64,000 bases of DNA from Acidobacteriota bacterium (GCA_947467605.1 CANIII010000013.1:1-64000), one strand, 5' to 3'. Numbered from the stretch's first letter, positions 26,448-37,108 are shown. The notes: generated from the letters alone by a model not told the origin. Numbers and translations: made by a program.

Positions 26448-28912
26448 TCTCACGTCTCTCATCCTGTGTTGTGGCTGTGGTCCTGACGGTCGTTCTGTCG
26501 GTGAGCGCCCAGAACGCGGTCGTGCCAGGACAGAGCGCGCGCGCCGGCGCTGATTCGACCACGCGCCTCTTCTACACGCACCCCGCCGACAAGTGGGAGA
26601 ACGCGCTGCCCGTCGGCAACGGCCGGCTCGGCGCCATGGTCTTCGGCAAGACCGACGAAGAGCAGATCCAGATCAACGAAGACACCTACTGGTCGGGCGG
26701 GCCGTATTCGACGACCGTCAAAGGCGGCGCGAAGGCACTGCCCCAGATTCGCCAGCTGATCTTCGACGGCAAGCTGACCGAAGCGCATCGCCTCTTCGGC
26801 AAGAACCTGATGGGGTATCCGGTCGAACAGATGAAGTATCAGTCGCTCGGCAACGTCATGCTGAAGCTCGACGCGACCGGCCCCGTGACGAACTACCGCA
26901 ATGAGCTCGACCTCGACACCGCCGTCGCCACGACCAGCTACACGCGCGGCGGCGTGACCTTTCGTCGCGAAGTCTTCGTCACGCCGATCGATCAGGTCAT
27001 CGTCATTCGCCTGACCGCCGACGCGCCCGGCGCGGTGTCGTTCACGGCGCAGCTGCGCGGCGAGCGCAATCAGGCGCACTCGAACTACGCCACCGACTAC
27101 TTCCGCATGGAAGGACTCGGCAACGACGGCCTGATCGTGCGTGGCAAGTCGGCCGACTACCTCGGCGTGCCCGGCGCGCTGCGCTATCTCTCGCGGCTCA
27201 AGGCGCTGCCGCGCGGCGGAAGTATGCGCGTCGACGATGACAACCTGATCGTGCGCGGCGCGAACGAGGTGACGCTCGTCGTGGCGGCGGCGACCAACTT
27301 CGTGAACTACAAGGACGTGAGCGGCGATCCGGACGCGCGCGTGACGAAGACGATGAACGCGCTGGCGGAGAAGTCATTCGACGCGATGAAGGCCGCGCAC
27401 ATCGCCGAGCATCAGCAGCTGTTCCGTCGCGTGTCTGCGCATTTGGGCGCCTCAGCGAATTCGGCTCTGCCGACTGACGAACGGCTGAAAGCGTTCGACG
27501 GCACGAACGATCCGGACCTGGCGGCGCTCATCTTTCAGTTCGGGCGGTACCTGCTGCTGTCGTCGTCGCGTCCCGGCACGCAGCCGGCGAACCTGCAGGG
27601 GATATGGAACAAGGACATGAATCCCATGTGGGATTCGAAATACACGACGAACATCAACACCGAGATGAACTACTGGCCCGCTGAAGTGGCGAACCTCAGC
27701 GAGACGGCGCAGCCCCTGTTCGGCATGATCAAAGAGCTCGCCGATCAGGGCGCGGATGTGGCGCGAGAGAATTACGGCGCCGGCGGATGGGTGTTGCATC
27801 AGAACACCGACATCTGGCGCGTGGCCGCGCCGATGGACGGTCCGAGCTGGGGCGGCTTCACCACCGGCGGCGCGTGGCTCACCACGCATTTGTGGGAGCA
27901 CTATCAATTCACCGGCGACACCGCGTTCCTGCGCGAGTACTACCCGGTGATGAAGGGCGCCGCGCAGTTCTTCCTGGATTTCCTCGTCGTCGATCCCAAG
28001 CGCGGGTGGCTCGTCACCAATCCGTCGACGTCACCGGAGAACTTTCCCCTCGCGCCTGGCAACAACCGGTTCTTCGATGAGGTGACCGGATCGATGAGTC
28101 CGGGCACGTCGCTCGTGGCGGGATCCACGATCGACATGGCGATCCTTCGCGATCTGTTCAGCGAAGTTGCCGAGGCTGCCGCGGTGCTCGGGACTGACGA
28201 TGCGTTCCGTCGCAAGGTGCTTGACGCGCGCGGCAAGCTGGCGCCGATGCAGATTGGGGCGAAGGGCGACCTGCAGGAGTGGCTCGAAGACTGGGGCCAG
28301 CGCGAGAAGAGTCATCGTCACATCTCGAATCTCTGGGGCCTCTATCCCGGCAATGACATCTCCGCGCGGCGCACGCCGGCCATCGCGGCTGCGGCGGCCG
28401 TCGTGCTCGAGCAGCGCGGTCTTGAAGGGAACGGTTGGTCATCGGCGTGGAAAGCCGCCGCGTGGGCGCGGCTCGGCAACTCGCGCAAGGCGATGGACAA
28501 TTTCGCGTTCGCCATCAAGACCTACACGACAGACAGTTTGTTTTCGATCTGCTCGAAGGCGATGCAGGTTGATGGATCGTTCGGATTCACGGCCGCGATT
28601 GCCGAGATGTTGCTGCAGTCGCATGAGAACGAGCTGAACCTGCTGCCGGCGCTGCCGGACTCGTGGAAGGACGGCGAGATTACCGGCCTCAGGGCTCGCG
28701 GCGGATTCGAAGTGAGCCTTGCGTGGAAGGGCGGCACGATCGAGCGGGTGGCGATCACGTCCACGCTTGGGCGCAAGTGTCGTGTGCGATCGAGCGTGCC
28801 GCTATACGTCACTTCAGCGGGCACGGCTGTCACTGTCACGCGTCCGGAGTCGGGGGTGCTGGAGTTCAACACGACCACGGGTGGTGTGTACGCGTTGTCG
28901 GTTGTCCGGTAG
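26444..28912 (+). CDS. GH95 alpha-L-fucosidase, secreted
   Basis: The protein has 822 residues from GTG 26444, overlapping the decarboxylase stop. A signal peptide ([15 protein letters not shown]) is followed by the GH95 N-domain ([33 protein letters not shown]) and the (alpha/alpha)6 catalytic barrel ([72 protein letters not shown]). The conserved Asn and acidic residues of inverting GH95 enzymes fall in these segments. The expected activity is release of alpha-1,2-linked fucose (some members act on galactose) outside the cytoplasm. Length is normal for the family. Confidence 0.93.
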   Translation: MISRLSSCVVAVVLTVVLSVSAQNAVVPGQSARAGADSTTRLFYTHPADKWENALPVGNGRLGAMVFGKTDEEQIQINEDTYWSGGPYSTTVKGGAKALPQIRQLIFDGKLTEAHRLFGKNLMGYPVEQMKYQSLGNVMLKLDATGPVTNYRNELDLDTAVATTSYTRGGVTFRREVFVTPIDQVIVIRLTADAPGAVSFTAQLRGERNQAHSNYATDYFRMEGLGNDGLIVRGKSADYLGVPGALRYLSRLKALPRGGSMRVDDDNLIVRGANEVTLVVAAATNFVNYKDVSGDPDARVTKTMNALAEKSFDAMKAAHIAEHQQLFRRVSAHLGASANSALPTDERLKAFDGTNDPDLAALIFQFGRYLLLSSSRPGTQPANLQGIWNKDMNPMWDSKYTTNINTEMNYWPAEVANLSETAQPLFGMIKELADQGADVARENYGAGGWVLHQNTDIWRVAAPMDGPSWGGFTTGGAWLTTHLWEHYQFTGDTAFLREYYPVMKGAAQFFLDFLVVDPKRGWLVTNPSTSPENFPLAPGNNRFFDEVTGSMSPGTSLVAGSTIDMAILRDLFSEVAEAAAVLGTDDAFRRKVLDARGKLAPMQIGAKGDLQEWLEDWGQREKSHRHISNLWGLYPGNDISARRTPAIAAAAAVVLEQRGLEGNGWSSAWKAAAWARLGNSRKAMDNFAFAIKTYTTDSLFSICSKAMQVDGSFGFTAAIAEMLLQSHENELNLLPALPDSWKDGEITGLRARGGFEVSLAWKGGTIERVAITSTLGRKCRVRSSVPLYVTSAGTAVTVTRPESGVLEFNTTTGGVYALSVVR

Positions 28913-29034
28913 GCTGCGCCCGCGGGGCGTGACGACGGAGATCATCAACGCGGACGGCAGGTCGCAACGGCGGCTATACTGCCATCGTTGCTGATGCGTG
29001 CGTCGTGGTGCCCACCGTGAAACCGGACGCTGTC

Positions 29035-30825
29035 ATGAAACGAATCGCCACGGTTGTGGTTGTTGCGATGGCCTCAGCGGTGGGTGTCTCGCTGGCCGGT
29101 CACCAGCCAGGGCAGCTCGATCGCGACCAGGGCCAGCCGACCCAGAGGCTCGCCCCCCTCGGGCTCGCGGGTAGCATCACTCCAGCCGACACCATCTTGC
29201 TCAACGGCCACGTGGTGACGATGGACGAGGAGAAGCCGGAGGCGGAGGCGGTGGCCATTCTCGGCGACACCGTTGAGTACGTCGGCTCGACGGCCGATAT
29301 GGCGCGGTTCACCGGAAAGAAGACGCAGATCATCGACCTGGCTGGCGCGTTCGTGATGCCCGGGTTCGTCGAAGGGCACGGACATTTCACGGGCATCGGC
29401 GAAGCCAAGCTCGGCCTCGAGCTCATGCCGACCAGAAGTTGGGACGAGATCGTCGCGATGGTGGGAGCGGCCGCGAAGACCGTGAAGCCCGGCCAGTGGA
29501 TTATCGGCCGGGGATGGCATCAGGAAAAGTGGACGAGCGTGCCGGTGCCGAACCAGGAAGGGTTTCCGCTGCATGCCTCGCTCGACGCCGTGTCGCCGAA
29601 CAACCCCGTGATACTCACGCACGCGAGCGGGCACGCGACGTTTGCGAACGGGATGGCGTTGACGTTGTCCGGCATTACCAAGGACACGCGCGACCCGGAA
29701 GGCGGCGAGATTTTGCACGACAGAAAGGGCAACCCGACGGGTTTTCTGCGCGAGCGGGCGAGCGGCCTTCTCAAACGCGGCGACGGCGAACCGGCAATGA
29801 CTCTGACGGAGGCCAACGCACGCGATCTGCGTGTGATCGAGCTGGCGGATCAGGAACTGTCTTCGAAGGGCGTCACGTCGTTTCACGACGCGGGGACGAG
29901 CTTCAGCCAAGTGGATCGGTATCGCGAAGCCATCACGGCGGGCAAGCTGCATGCGCGAATGTACGTGATGGTGGACGGCTCGCCGGCGGCGCTCGCGGCC
30001 AATCTCGACAAGTACCGGATGGTGGGCGCCCTGCAGAACCATCTCACGGTGCGGTCCATCAAAGTGCACTTGGACGGCGCGCTCAGCACCCGCGGGGCGT
30101 GGCTGCTCGATCCATACTCCGACAAGCCCGACAGGTTTGGTTTACGCACGGCGCCGATTCAGGACGTCACGGCGACGGCGAAGCTCGCGATCGAGCACAA
30201 CTATCAGCTCAACACGCACGCGATCGGGGATCAGGCCAATCGCGTCACGCTCGACATCTACGAGGAAACGTTCAAGAACGCCGGCAAGGAGGTGGCGGGG
30301 ATGCGCGCGCTCCGGTGGCGTATCGAGCACGCGCAGTACCTCAGCACGCCAGACATCCCGCGATTCGCGCAGATGGGTGTCATCGCGTCGATGCAGACGG
30401 TGGGTTGCACATCGGATGCGCTGTACATGCTCGCGCGTCTGGGGCCGAGGCGCGTCGAAGCAGGCGCGTGCGTGTGGCAAGAACTCATGAAGAGCGGCGC
30501 CATCATCAACAACGGTACGGACGCGCCGGCGGAAGATGTCAATCCGATTCTGAACTACTACTCGGCCGTGACGCGCAAGACCTCGAGCGGGATGGTGCTC
30601 TCCGGCGACCAGAAGATGAGCCGCATGGAGGCGCTGAAGAGCTACACGATCAACAACGCGATCGCGGCGTTCGAAGAACCCATCAAGGGCTCGCTCGTCG
30701 CCGGTAAACTCGCCGACATCACGATCCTCTCGAAGGACATCACCAAGGTGGCCGACGAAGACATCAGAAGTGCCAAGGTGCTCTACACCATCATTGGCGG
30801 CAAGATTGTCTTCAAGCAACGGTAG
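29035..30825 (+). CDS. Secreted amidohydrolase family 3 protein (YtcJ-like)
   Basis: The protein has 596 residues from ATG 29035, which gives a signal peptide (VVVVAMASAVGVSLAG); an upstream GTG at 29005 is less likely. Motifs: ILLNGHVVTMDEEKPEAEAV, MPGFVEGHGHF (metal-binding HxH), KVHLDGALSTRGAWLLDPYS, NTHAIGDQANRVTLD, RWRIEHAQYLSTPDIPRF and INNGTDAPAEDVNP. This is the amidohydrolase_3 pattern of YtcJ-like metal hydrolases; the substrate is unknown. A TATACT box at 28975-28980 could be its -10. Confidence 0.92.
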   Translation: MKRIATVVVVAMASAVGVSLAGHQPGQLDRDQGQPTQRLAPLGLAGSITPADTILLNGHVVTMDEEKPEAEAVAILGDTVEYVGSTADMARFTGKKTQIIDLAGAFVMPGFVEGHGHFTGIGEAKLGLELMPTRSWDEIVAMVGAAAKTVKPGQWIIGRGWHQEKWTSVPVPNQEGFPLHASLDAVSPNNPVILTHASGHATFANGMALTLSGITKDTRDPEGGEILHDRKGNPTGFLRERASGLLKRGDGEPAMTLTEANARDLRVIELADQELSSKGVTSFHDAGTSFSQVDRYREAITAGKLHARMYVMVDGSPAALAANLDKYRMVGALQNHLTVRSIKVHLDGALSTRGAWLLDPYSDKPDRFGLRTAPIQDVTATAKLAIEHNYQLNTHAIGDQANRVTLDIYEETFKNAGKEVAGMRALRWRIEHAQYLSTPDIPRFAQMGVIASMQTVGCTSDALYMLARLGPRRVEAGACVWQELMKSGAIINNGTDAPAEDVNPILNYYSAVTRKTSSGMVLSGDQKMSRMEALKSYTINNAIAAFEEPIKGSLVAGKLADITILSKDITKVADEDIRSAKVLYTIIGGKIVFKQR

Positions 30826-30850
30826 GCCGACTCGTGGTCTAGTAGGTATC

Positions 30851-32920
30851 TTGTCGACCTCGCCCGACGGCGCCGGAACCTCCGCTGCCGGAGCCACAGA
30901 CTACCGAACTGACATCGATGGCCTGCGTGCCATCGCCGTGCTGTCCATCATTGCCTTCCACGCGGGGTTCGCCTGGTGTCGCGGCGGCTTCCGTGGCGTC
31001 GACATGTTCTTCGTCATCAGCGGTTTCCTGATTACAGGGATCGTGTTGCGTGAGTTATCAGCCGGCCGATTCAGCCTGTTGGGTTTCTACGAGCGGCGTG
31101 CGCGTCGCATTCTGCCGGCCCTGTTCGTCATGCTGCTGGTCTCCGCCGCTGTCGCCTACCGGGTACTCATGCCGGCCGATCTGCGTGTGTTTGCGCAGAA
31201 CTTCGTGGCGATCATCGGCTTCTCATCGAACGTCCTGTTCTGGCGCCGGGCGGGCGGATTTGATTTCTACTTCGAGCCGTCGGCCAAGCTCAATCCGCTG
31301 CTCCACACGTGGAGCCTCGGCGTGGAGGAACAGTTCTATGTCGTGTTTCCCCTGATGTTGGCGCTCGGGTGGGCGCTGTGGCGCCTTCGCGTGTTCTGGC
31401 TCGTCGCATTGACCGCGGTTGCGTCAATGGTGCTCTGCCTGACCTACGGGAGCGGATGGCTGATCGGGCATCCGTCGGTGCAGGCAGAGTTCTATCTGCT
31501 GCCGTTCAGGGCCTGGGAGCTGGCGCTCGGCGCTCTGGTGGTGTTTGCCAAGCCGTCCATGTCTGCGTCGCCGACAGGGTCGTGGCGGTGCGAAGTGTTG
31601 TCGGGTGTCGGCTTGGTTGCGATCGTGGCGTCGATGCTGCACAGCCCTGCGCATGACCCGTCTTTTCCGGCGCTGATGGCCGTGCCGTCGACGGTGGGCA
31701 CCGCGCTCATTCTCGCCGTGGGACGTGGCACGTTGGCTGGTCGCCTCTTGTCGATGCGATCCTTGGTCTTCGTCGGGTTGATCTCCTATTCCGCGTATCT
31801 GTGGCATCAGCCGATCTTCGCCTTCGCGCACTATCTGAGTCTGAATGAGGCGCTGTCGAATCAAACAACGCTGGCCCTCTGCGCCGTGACAGGGCTGGTC
31901 GGCGCGCTGAGCTGGTATTTCATCGAAACGCCGTTCAGGGATCGTCGGCGTGTGAGTCGCCGAGCTGTCGTGATCTGCTCGGCGGCCAGCGCGGTGGTCT
32001 TGCTGGCCGTCGCGCTGCCGTTTGCGGTGCGTCGTCAGTTGCCGATGCGCGGGCGGATGCTCACATCGTCAGCGCTGATCGCGTCACTCAGCGATGACAC
32101 GCTGCCGGCGAGGATGCGCGAGTGCTCACTTGATCGACCGTCGTCGTCGAATACGGACCTCGGCTGTGTGATCGGCGCGCCGGCGCCGGCGCGCCCGGCG
32201 TTCCTGGTGATTGGCGACAGCCACGCCGGGTCGTTGCTCCCGGCGTTCCAGCGGATGAGCGTGGTGTCGGGGGAAAGCGGCCGACTCGTGACGCTGCGCG
32301 GATGTCCGCCGCTCTTCGGCGTGTTGGCGGAGGTCTCGGCCGCGTGTCAGGCCGTGCAGGAGCAGGCGCTGGCATTCGCCGTCGGGCAGGGCATTGCCCG
32401 AGTGTATTTGGTCGCCCGCTGGGCCGGCTACACCGACGGTGACTACGATGGGCACATCGACTACTACCTGTCGGAAGACGGATGGAAAGGCTCGCATTCA
32501 CGCGTCAGTTCCCGTACCGCGATCGTGAACGGGCTGCACCGAACCGTCATGCGCTATGCGGCGGCCCGCATCCCGCTCCTCATCGTGGAGCAGGTGCCGC
32601 AACAACGCGCCCGGCCGCTCGGACTGTATCTGCAGGCCTTCCTGCGCCACGATCCGACCGCGTTCCTTCGGGCCTCGGAGTTAACGCGCGGTGCGCACGA
32701 CACACTGCAGTCCTACATGAGCGCGGTCTTCGCACCGTATCGCAGAAGCTCCGCCGTGCGGTTCATCAATCTGTCGGATGCCTTGTGCGACAACCGCTCG
32801 TGCGAGGTCGGTACGGCCGACGAGTCGTATTACTGGGACGTCAGCCACCTGAGCGAAACTGGCGCCCGGCGTGTGAGTGATGCCCTGATCGCGCAGTCGG
32901 CCCCGCCGCTGGCCCGATAA
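30851..32920 (+). CDS. OafA-type membrane O-acyltransferase with SGNH domain
   Basis: The protein has about 689 residues. The start is uncertain; TTG 30851 (AGGT just upstream) is preferred because earlier in-frame codons lie inside the amidohydrolase gene. Residues 20-380 form the acyltransferase-3 domain (DIDGLRAIAVLSIIAFHAGF, FFVISGFLITGI, FYERRARRILPALF, HTWSLGVEEQFYVVFPL) with about ten TM helices. Residues 440-689 form a periplasmic SGNH domain (FLVIGDSHAGSLLP; WDVSHLSETGARR supplies Asp-His). Such proteins acetylate cell-surface polysaccharide or peptidoglycan. Confidence 0.9.
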   Translation: MSTSPDGAGTSAAGATDYRTDIDGLRAIAVLSIIAFHAGFAWCRGGFRGVDMFFVISGFLITGIVLRELSAGRFSLLGFYERRARRILPALFVMLLVSAAVAYRVLMPADLRVFAQNFVAIIGFSSNVLFWRRAGGFDFYFEPSAKLNPLLHTWSLGVEEQFYVVFPLMLALGWALWRLRVFWLVALTAVASMVLCLTYGSGWLIGHPSVQAEFYLLPFRAWELALGALVVFAKPSMSASPTGSWRCEVLSGVGLVAIVASMLHSPAHDPSFPALMAVPSTVGTALILAVGRGTLAGRLLSMRSLVFVGLISYSAYLWHQPIFAFAHYLSLNEALSNQTTLALCAVTGLVGALSWYFIETPFRDRRRVSRRAVVICSAASAVVLLAVALPFAVRRQLPMRGRMLTSSALIASLSDDTLPARMRECSLDRPSSSNTDLGCVIGAPAPARPAFLVIGDSHAGSLLPAFQRMSVVSGESGRLVTLRGCPPLFGVLAEVSAACQAVQEQALAFAVGQGIARVYLVARWAGYTDGDYDGHIDYYLSEDGWKGSHSRVSSRTAIVNGLHRTVMRYAAARIPLLIVEQVPQQRARPLGLYLQAFLRHDPTAFLRASELTRGAHDTLQSYMSAVFAPYRRSSAVRFINLSDALCDNRSCEVGTADESYYWDVSHLSETGARRVSDALIAQSAPPLAR

Positions 32921-32983
32921 CAGCGGCGGAACAGAACGCTGGCGGCGTTGTCGCCCTCGGGGTAGTCCGTTTCCGCGCCGACG

Positions 32984-34150
32984 TCAGCGCGACGCGGCGA
33001 GCGCCTGATCGATGTCGGCGACGATGTCGTCGATGTGCTCGAGGCCGACAGACACACGCACCAGGCCCGGCGTGATGCCTACGGACAGCCGCTCCGCTTC
33101 CGTTAGTTTCGCGTGCGTCGTCGAGGCCGGGTGCGTCACCGTCGAGCGCGTGTCGCCAAGATTCGCGGTGAGCGAGCACATCTTGATGGCGTCGAGAAAC
33201 GCGCGGCCTTGCTTGAGTCCGCCTTTGACTTCGAAGGTCACCACACCGCCGCCCGCGCGCATCTGCTTGCGTGCGATGGCGTGCTGCGGATGTGACGGCA
33301 GGAACGGGTACTTCACCTGCGCGATGCCAGGATGCGCCTCCAGCATCTCGGCGAGGGCCAGTGCATTCGAGCAATGACGCTCCATCCGTACGTGCAGCGT
33401 CTCGAGACTCCTCGAGAGCAGCCAGGCATTGAACGGCGACAGCGCGGGCCCGGTGCTACGGCAGAACAGATACACCTCTTTGATCAGTTCCTTGCTGCCG
33501 AGCACCGCCCCGCCGAGCACGCGCCCCTGGCCGTCGATGAATTTGGTGGCCGAGTGCGTGATGAGATGTGCGCCGAACGACGCAGGGCGCTGGAGGGCCG
33601 GAGTGGCAAAGCAGTTGTCGATGTTGAGCAGCAGGTGGTGCTCGGCCGCGAACTGCCCGACCCACTCGAGGTCGATCAGATCGAGACCCGGATTGGTCGG
33701 CGTCTCCGCGAAGACCATCTTCGTGTTGGGCCGCACGAGCGCGGCCCACGTGTCGGGCCGGTGGATGTCGGCATACGAGTACTCGATGCCCCACTTCGGC
33801 AGATACTTCGTGATCACCGTGTGCGTGGAGCCGAAGATCGACGAACACGACAGCAGATGATCCCCAGCCTTGAGAAAGGTCATGAACGAGGCGAAGATCG
33901 CGGCCATGCCCGACGCTGTGGCAAACCCGGCCTCCGTGCCTTCGAGGGCCGCCAGCTTCTCGGCGAATTCGTCGACATTCGGATTCGAGAAGCGGCTGTA
34001 GATGTTCGCGTCGGTCTCGTCGGCAAACGCCGCCCGCATCGACTCGGCGTCGTCGAAGACAAAACTCGACGTGAGAAACAGCGGCGTGGCGTGCTCGCGC
34101 TCCTGCGAGCGCTCCGTCTGAATGCGAATGGCTTGGGTTTCGGGCTTCAT
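32984..34150 (-). CDS. metZ: O-succinyl/acetylhomoserine sulfhydrylase (Cys/Met metabolism PLP enzyme)
   Basis: The protein has 388 residues. N-terminal ATPLFLTSSFVFDDAESM, YSRFSNPNVDEFAEKLAALEG, FAETPTNPGLDLIDL, and PLP-Lys203 in HSATKFIDGQGRVLGG are diagnostic of the gamma-subfamily; the GQGRVLGG run is typical of MetZ. It should form homocysteine from O-acylhomoserine and sulfide. It lies 10 bp downstream of osmC and is divergent to metX, which makes the acyl donor. Whether it uses the succinyl or acetyl ester cannot be read from sequence; the neighbouring metX suggests acetyl. Confidence 0.9.
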   Translation of the reverse strand: MKPETQAIRIQTERSQEREHATPLFLTSSFVFDDAESMRAAFADETDANIYSRFSNPNVDEFAEKLAALEGTEAGFATASGMAAIFASFMTFLKAGDHLLSCSSIFGSTHTVITKYLPKWGIEYSYADIHRPDTWAALVRPNTKMVFAETPTNPGLDLIDLEWVGQFAAEHHLLLNIDNCFATPALQRPASFGAHLITHSATKFIDGQGRVLGGAVLGSKELIKEVYLFCRSTGPALSPFNAWLLSRSLETLHVRMERHCSNALALAEMLEAHPGIAQVKYPFLPSHPQHAIARKQMRAGGGVVTFEVKGGLKQGRAFLDAIKMCSLTANLGDTRSTVTHPASTTHAKLTEAERLSVGITPGLVRVSVGLEHIDDIVADIDQALAASR

Positions 34151-34160
34151 GAGACTCGAT

Positions 34161-34592
34161 TCAAATGACGGGCTGGCCGTTCACACGGACACCCCAGGTG
34201 ATGGTCGCGCCTGCGCATTCCAGCGTTTTCGACACGGAGCAGTATTTTTCCATCGAGAGCTGCACGGCACGCTGCGCTTTCTCTGGCGCAATCTCGCCCT
34301 CAAGCTCGAAGATGACGTGCACCCGTTCCCAGAGCGACGGTTCCTGCCCCTGCTGCCGTGCGCCGTCGATCTCAATCTGGCAGCTGGTCACACGCTGGCG
34401 CTGCTTCTTGAGGATCAAGAGGACGTCGATCGCGCTACAGCTGCCCACCGCCATCAGCAGCGCCTGCATGGGCCGCACGCCCAGGCCATGGCCGCCGATG
34501 TCTGGGCTGGCATCGAAGTGCATCGAGACGCCGCCCTCTCCCCGGGCCGCGAAATGAAACGCGTCATCGAGCCGTGTCAACGTGACCTTCAT
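34161..34592 (-). CDS. OsmC-family peroxide/hydroperoxide reductase-like protein
   Basis: The protein has 143 residues. It has the paired catalytic cysteines of OsmC proteins, Cys52 in LMAVGSCSAIDVLLIL and Cys118 in SMEKYCSVSKTLECAG, plus the conserved helix (PMQALLMAVG). The YhfA/OsmC-like group reduces organic hydroperoxides. It precedes metZ by 10 bp and diverges from metX, so sulfur metabolism and thiol-based detoxification appear linked here. Confidence 0.9.
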   Translation of the reverse strand: MKVTLTRLDDAFHFAARGEGGVSMHFDASPDIGGHGLGVRPMQALLMAVGSCSAIDVLLILKKQRQRVTSCQIEIDGARQQGQEPSLWERVHVIFELEGEIAPEKAQRAVQLSMEKYCSVSKTLECAGATITWGVRVNGQPVI

Positions 34593-34673
34593 GTGGCTTC
34601 CATTCTACGGCCGGGCACTGAGCGGTTATGCTCAATGGGCACACGCATGTATTTTCATCGGACGCTACGGTAG

Positions 34674-35846
34674 ATGGACGGAGCAGTCGGCGTCGTCCAC
34701 ACTCAGACCCTCAAACTTCCGCAGCCGCTGGCGCTCGATTGCGGCCGCACGCTGCCGAGCGTCACGATCGCGTACGAAACCTACGGCACGCTGGCGCCTC
34801 GGCGCGACAACGTGATCCTCGTCTGTCACGCACTGAGCGGCGACGCGCACGCGGCCGGATGGTCGACCACCGGCGGCGAAAGCGCGCGTGATGGCTTTGG
34901 CGCCGACGCGCGCGATGGCCAACGCGGACGTCTGCTCGGGTGGTGGGACGGGATGATCGGGCCCGGCAAGGCGTTCGACACGGACCGCTACTTCGTCGTC
35001 AGCACGAATCTGCTCGGCGGATGCCGTGGCACGACGGGGCCGTCGTCGATCAATCCCGAAACGGGCCGGCCGTACGGCGGCGACTTTCCGGTGATCACCG
35101 TGGCCGACATGGTGCGCGCGGAGCGGGCGTTTCTCGACGTGCTCGAGCTGCCGCGCCTGGCGGCGGTGGCCGGCGGATCGCTCGGCGGTATGCAGGCGCT
35201 CGAGTGGGCGGTGCGGTATCCGGATCAGGTCGATGCCATCATCCCGATCGCCAGCACACACGCGCTCGAGCCGCAGGGCGTGGCGTGGAATGCCATCGCG
35301 CGCAATGCGATCATGGCGGATCCACACTGGCAGGGCGGCCACTACTACGGGACCGGCCGCGCGCCGCTCGATGGCATGGGTGTCGCGCGCATGGTCGGCC
35401 ACATCACGTATCTGTCGGCGCCATCGCTGGCCGGCAAGTTCGGACGCCGCCTTCAGCACGCGGGCGACATTCGCTACACCCTCACCGAGCCCGAGTTCGA
35501 GGTCGAGAGCTACTTGCAGCATCAGGCCGGAAAGTTCCAGCAGCGCTTCGATCCGAACACCTACCTCTATCTGTCACGCGCGCTCTCATACTTCGACCTC
35601 GCGCGCGCCCACGGAGGGGGACAACTGCGCCAGGCCGTCCGCCATGTGCGGGCGCGTACGCTGCTCATCTCGTTCACGTCCGACTGGCTCTATCCGCCGT
35701 CCGGATCGATGGCGCTCGCCGAGGCGCTCCGCGCCGAAGGCCGCGATGTCACACTCGAGATCATCGACGCGCCCTACGGGCACGACTGCTTCCTCCTCGA
35801 AGAGGATCGCCAGACGCCACTCATTCGCCGGTTCCTGTCCCACTGA
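34674..35846 (+). CDS. metX: Homoserine O-acetyltransferase
   Basis: The protein has 390 residues, alpha/beta-hydrolase fold. Nucleophile Ser169 is in AVAGGSLGGMQALEW; the C-terminal FTSDWLYPPSGS (Asp) and APYGHDCFLLEE (His) complete the triad. HALSGDAHAAGW, WWDGMIGPGKAFDTDRYF and STNLLGGCRGTTGPSS are MetX motifs. A Gly/Arg-rich insertion of roughly 18 residues sits between AGW and LGWWDG. It makes O-acetylhomoserine, substrate for the MetZ-type enzyme encoded divergently. The 81-bp intergenic region shows no recognisable SAM riboswitch. Confidence 0.93.
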   Translation: MDGAVGVVHTQTLKLPQPLALDCGRTLPSVTIAYETYGTLAPRRDNVILVCHALSGDAHAAGWSTTGGESARDGFGADARDGQRGRLLGWWDGMIGPGKAFDTDRYFVVSTNLLGGCRGTTGPSSINPETGRPYGGDFPVITVADMVRAERAFLDVLELPRLAAVAGGSLGGMQALEWAVRYPDQVDAIIPIASTHALEPQGVAWNAIARNAIMADPHWQGGHYYGTGRAPLDGMGVARMVGHITYLSAPSLAGKFGRRLQHAGDIRYTLTEPEFEVESYLQHQAGKFQQRFDPNTYLYLSRALSYFDLARAHGGGQLRQAVRHVRARTLLISFTSDWLYPPSGSMALAEALRAEGRDVTLEIIDAPYGHDCFLLEEDRQTPLIRRFLSH

Positions 35847-35872
35847 GCCCAGGAACGTTCGATCTCTTTTAA

Positions 35873-37108
35873 TCAGCGAAACAAGAGCGGCGCAACATCG
35901 CGGAGGTGGTAACGCCACACCACCCACTCGTGACGCCCTTCCCCGACGATGAACGTGTGTGTGATTTGTTTGGCCGTGAGCGTGGCGTCAAGCGCCCTGG
36001 CCGACGCCCCGACGAGCGCGTCGTCTTTGCCGACGCCCATCCAGAGCAGCTTGATCTTCTTGTTCGTGACGGCTGGATTCTTGAAGAAGTCCGGATATGT
36101 CTGATCCGCGTTCTGTGCGCCCGCGCTCATCACGACAATCGAATGGAACAGATCGGGATGCGAGAAGCCAATCGCCACGGTCTGGCCGCCGCCCATCGAC
36201 AAGCCGCCGATCGCGCGATTGTCGGCGGTCGGAATCGTGCGGTAGTTCTTCTCCACATAGGGCATGAGATCTTCGAGCAAGTCCTTCGCGAACGGGCTGG
36301 CCGCCTGCCCGGTTCCGGCGGTGACCTGAACGGCCGGCGTGACCGGGCCGGTGCCGACTCCGGTGGTGTTGTATCCGTACGGCATCACGAGAATCATGGG
36401 CTTCGCCTTCCCCTCGGCGATCAGGTTATCCATGATGTAGTTGGCGCGGCCCGTGAGGATCCAGCTCGAGTCGATGTTGCCCGAGCCGTGGAGCAGGTAG
36501 AACACTGGGTACTTGCGGTTGTTCTTGTCGTAGCCCGGCGGCGTGTAGACCCACACCGTGCGCGGTCCGCCGATGTTCTTCGATGCGTAGGTCTCGAACC
36601 GGACACTGCCGTGCGGCACGGGCTTGGCGTCGTAGAACTGCAGCCCATCGCCGGGAATCTCGACCAGACTCGCAGGGGGGAACCCGCCGAAGCCGAGCTT
36701 CACCGATTGATTCTGCGGATCCATCGCCACGACGCCGCCTTGGTCGTTCACGGCGTCCACTCGGAATTGATAGTTGTACACGTCGGGCGCGAGCGGACCG
36801 ATCGTGACCGACCAGACGCCACTCTCGTCTTTGGTCATCGGGTACGAGGGCTTGCCCTCGATTTCGCCGATCACCTCGACGGACTTCGCGTTGGGCGCGC
36901 GGAAACGAAACGTGATCGTGCGGTCAGGATTGACCTGCGGCGAGACCATCGCGGGACCGCGCCCGCCCCCGCGGCCTGCGCCTTGTGCCGCGCCTGCCGG
37001 CGGCTGACCCTGGGGAGGTGGCGTTTGCGCGTGAACGACCAGCACCGCGACTGCGATCGCGGCCAGGGCGTACGAGAACGGCTTCATCATGTTCGAGACG
37101 GTAGACAT
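35873..37108 (-). CDS. Secreted esterase with N-terminal CBM48/E-set domain (CE1-like)
   Basis: The protein has 411 residues from ATG 37108 (GGA about 8 nt upstream); 37087 is a possible alternative. A signal peptide (YALAAIAVAVLVVHAQ) and Gly/Pro spacer precede an E-set/CBM48-like domain (about 50-150, RTITFRFRAPNAKSVEVIGEIEG, GVWSVTIGPLAPDVYNYQFR). An esterase-D-like alpha/beta hydrolase follows (YPVFYLLHGSGNIDSSW, nucleophile in AIGGLSMGGGQTVAIG, Asp in WMGVGKDDAL, His in GRHEWVVWRYHL). The layout is that of feruloyl/acetyl-xylan esterases acting on plant polysaccharides. Confidence 0.92.
   Translation of the reverse strand: MSTVSNMMKPFSYALAAIAVAVLVVHAQTPPPQGQPPAGAAQGAGRGGGRGPAMVSPQVNPDRTITFRFRAPNAKSVEVIGEIEGKPSYPMTKDESGVWSVTIGPLAPDVYNYQFRVDAVNDQGGVVAMDPQNQSVKLGFGGFPPASLVEIPGDGLQFYDAKPVPHGSVRFETYASKNIGGPRTVWVYTPPGYDKNNRKYPVFYLLHGSGNIDSSWILTGRANYIMDNLIAEGKAKPMILVMPYGYNTTGVGTGPVTPAVQVTAGTGQAASPFAKDLLEDLMPYVEKNYRTIPTADNRAIGGLSMGGGQTVAIGFSHPDLFHSIVVMSAGAQNADQTYPDFFKNPAVTNKKIKLLWMGVGKDDALVGASARALDATLTAKQITHTFIVGEGRHEWVVWRYHLRDVAPLLFR

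Noticed and set aside
34593-34673. SAM riboswitch before metX
   Set aside because: The region is only 81 bp and shows no SAM-I, SAM-II or SAM-III-like helix set.
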